DNA from: Clostridia bacterium
GTDB lineage: Bacteria; Bacillota; Clostridia; Oscillospirales; CAG-272
DNA: 7,276 nucleotides
Reading direction: 5' to 3'
Assembly: GCA_017408535.1 (NCBI GenBank)
Contig: JAFQUL010000237.1
Coordinates: 1 to 7,276 of the forward strand
Shown one piece after another: positions 6,346-7,276 of the stretch. Under the pieces are notes generated by a model. The model was given only the letters and a program-made list of their open reading frames with translations. It searched no databases and had not been told where the DNA came from. Both the position numbers and the translations under genes were made by a program. Within the stretch, counting starts at the first letter, position 1, and the number at the start of each line of letters is the position of its first letter.

Positions 6346-6861
6346 TTATTTATATTGTTGCGGCAAATGCTGTAGCAACGAGTCTGGATGAGATCCGATT
6401 ATTATTTGATTAGTTACTTCAATAATTGTAAAGTCATCTTTTTGAAAACTATCAACAAAGCTTTGCTCGTTCTCATATAATATTTCTTTACCATACCACG
6501 GTTTGTTTGATTGAGGTGTCAGTTCAAGATAGACCACTTTTTCTTCTGCTTCAAAGGTCAAAATTGTATGTGGAGTCTTTTTAACATTATGATGAAGTAG
6601 CCAAATTTTACTTGGGACATTTAATTCATCTAAAATGGTTTTCATTATAATCACCGCATCAATGCACGTCCCAATTTTTTCTTTCTTGGTATTTTGCGGA
6701 TCTTGAATGCGATATACGGTTTTTGATAGATTAAAAAACTCTGCATCAAACCCATTTTTAAAATTCGGCGTGTATTTTCTGCCATCAAAACAAAACCCGT
6801 ATTGATAGTCGTTTTCATAGAGTTCTCGTTTGAGTAAAGTAGAAATTTCCGCTATTTTCAT
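6346..6861 (-). CDS. Transglutaminase-like (papain-fold) small protein, hypothetical
   Basis: The protein has 171 residues and no signal peptide or membrane helix, so it is probably cytoplasmic. The central part looks like a small transglutaminase/papain-like core: KIGTCIDAVIIMKTILDEL, with Cys66 at the start of a helix; then PHTILTFE with His98 on a strand; then VYLELTP, where Glu113 takes the place usually held by Asp. The order Cys-His-Asp/Glu and the spacing fit that superfamily, but the protein is short and no precise family is recognised. It could be a peptidase, a protein cross-linker or an inactive relative. Translation start: AAGGAG 8 nt upstream of the ATG. Its start overlaps the stop of the four-helix bundle gene by ATGA, which indicates translational coupling. 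It is AT-richer than the genes to the left. Confidence 0.8.
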   Translation of the reverse strand: MKIAEISTLLKRELYENDYQYGFCFDGRKYTPNFKNGFDAEFFNLSKTVYRIQDPQNTKKEKIGTCIDAVIIMKTILDELNVPSKIWLLHHNVKKTPHTILTFEAEEKVVYLELTPQSNKPWYGKEILYENEQSFVDSFQKDDFTIIEVTNQIIIGSHPDSLLQHLPQQYK

Positions 6862-7181
6862 TTTGTATTCTCCTTAGCGGTTCTACAAGAAGCGATCAGC
6901 ATAACACGCAAAGACGTACATTTTGCAGAAAGTGCTTTATATGATTGTTCATCGATGTAGTTGGTTTTGTGTAATAATTCAAGCCAATAGCCTGTTTCGC
7001 TTGCTTCTTTTAAGGCAATTTCAAGTTTTGAAACAAAGTCTTTCTTGCCTTGTGCGTACTGTGCTTCATGGATGTTGGCACCGATGCTCGTTCCGCTTCT
7101 GCCGATTTGGTTAGAAATAATAGATTCGTGGTTAGATTTTAAATGCTTTACAAGGTTGATAATATCCACAGAAAACTCCAT
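6858..7181 (-). CDS. Four-helix bundle protein of the S23 / 23S rRNA intervening-sequence family
   Basis: The 107 residues from ATG 7181 show the family pattern: IISNQIGRSGTSIGANIHEAQ (residues 21-41, matching QLxRSxxSIxxNIxEG) and DFVSKLEIALKEASETGYWLELL (48-70), with a final helix ending MLIASCRTAKE. The family is small and all-helical; its members include rRNA intervening-sequence proteins and the Avd partners of diversity-generating retroelements, and most have no known function. The start is doubtful: helix 1 seems to begin upstream, because the in-frame codons before ATG 7181 read KENKLAELS and look like family sequence. The strong AAAGGAGG lies 37 nt before that ATG, and no standard start codon is found between them in frame. 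The gene is first in an operon with the transglutaminase-like gene. No rRNA or reverse transcriptase is nearby. Confidence 0.86.
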   Translation of the reverse strand: MEFSVDIINLVKHLKSNHESIISNQIGRSGTSIGANIHEAQYAQGKKDFVSKLEIALKEASETGYWLELLHKTNYIDEQSYKALSAKCTSLRVMLIASCRTAKENTK

Positions 7182-7218
7182 TGATAGTTCTGCCAGCTTA
7201 TTTTCCTTCCCGTAATCG

Positions 7219-7226
7219 CCTCCTTT
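7219..7226 (-). promoter_or_regulatory. Strong Shine-Dalgarno site misplaced for the first ATG
   Basis: AAAGGAGG lies 37 nt before ATG 7181, too far for normal initiation there. At the normal distance the in-frame codons are GAT, TAC, GGG and AAG, none a standard start. It also coincides with the predicted transcription start, so the leader would be almost absent. The true start may be unusual or lost. Confidence 0.7.
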
Positions 7227-7232
7227 AAAGAC

Positions 7233-7261
7233 ATTATATCATAAAATCCTGGATATTTCAA
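7233..7261 (-). promoter_or_regulatory. Extended -10 promoter of the four-helix bundle / transglutaminase-like operon
   Basis: On the minus strand TTGAAA (7261-7256), 17 nt and TATAAT (7238-7233) preceded by TGA form an extended -10 promoter. The predicted start of transcription is near 7226, at the edge of the AAAGGAGG site. Confidence 0.75.
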
Positions 7262-7276
7262 TGATGCATCGCTTAC

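Noticed and set aside
6858..7181. Avd-type protein of a diversity-generating retroelement
   Set aside because: The fold family is shared, but there is no reverse transcriptase, template repeat or variable repeat in the window.

Overview
The window looks like a chromosomal piece of a gut-type Firmicute (class Clostridia, probably an uncultured Oscillospirales- or Christensenellales-like organism). This is inferred from Gram-positive style secretion and anchoring signals, strong AGGAGG-type ribosome binding sites, TTGACA/TATAAT promoters, a BspA-like leucine-rich repeat protein carrying a dockerin, a cohesin-bearing surface protein, and a CBM9-like lipoprotein. No rRNA, tRNA, CRISPR array or transposase was found.

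Left part (1-4055, minus strand): two surface-protein genes 60 bp apart read leftwards and probably form one transcript. The first (4055-2421) encodes a membrane-anchored protein: signal peptide, N-terminal cohesin-like domain, five Cys/His modules, a Thr/Pro stalk made of an 18-bp tandem repeat, a C-terminal transmembrane helix and a basic tail. The second (2360 to beyond base 1) encodes a secreted protein with an N-terminal dockerin (two Ca-binding loops) followed by blocks of 23-residue BspA-type leucine-rich repeats; 786 residues are visible and the C-terminus is outside the window. A cohesin gene next to a dockerin gene suggests a dedicated pair in which the anchored cohesin docks the leucine-rich repeat adhesin on the cell surface. 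That is an inference.

Middle (4056-5873): a short divergent region holds two promoter candidates whose -10 boxes overlap on opposite strands. To the right lies a YdcF/SanA/ElyC-family (DUF218) membrane protein whose best-placed start codon is ATA. It converges on a CBM9-like lipoprotein gene (minus strand), and one perfect palindromic terminator between them can serve both.

Right part (5874-7276): the lipoprotein promoter, an unexplained stretch, then a compact array of small hairpins separated by ATGAAATC boxes (direct in the left half, inverted in the right half), resembling a non-autonomous mobile element. A bidirectional terminator follows. Beyond it is an AT-richer two-gene operon on the minus strand: an S23-type four-helix bundle protein and a transglutaminase-like Cys/His/Glu protein, joined by an ATGA overlap and driven by an extended -10 promoter. 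Its base composition and the adjoining repeat suggest it was acquired separately.
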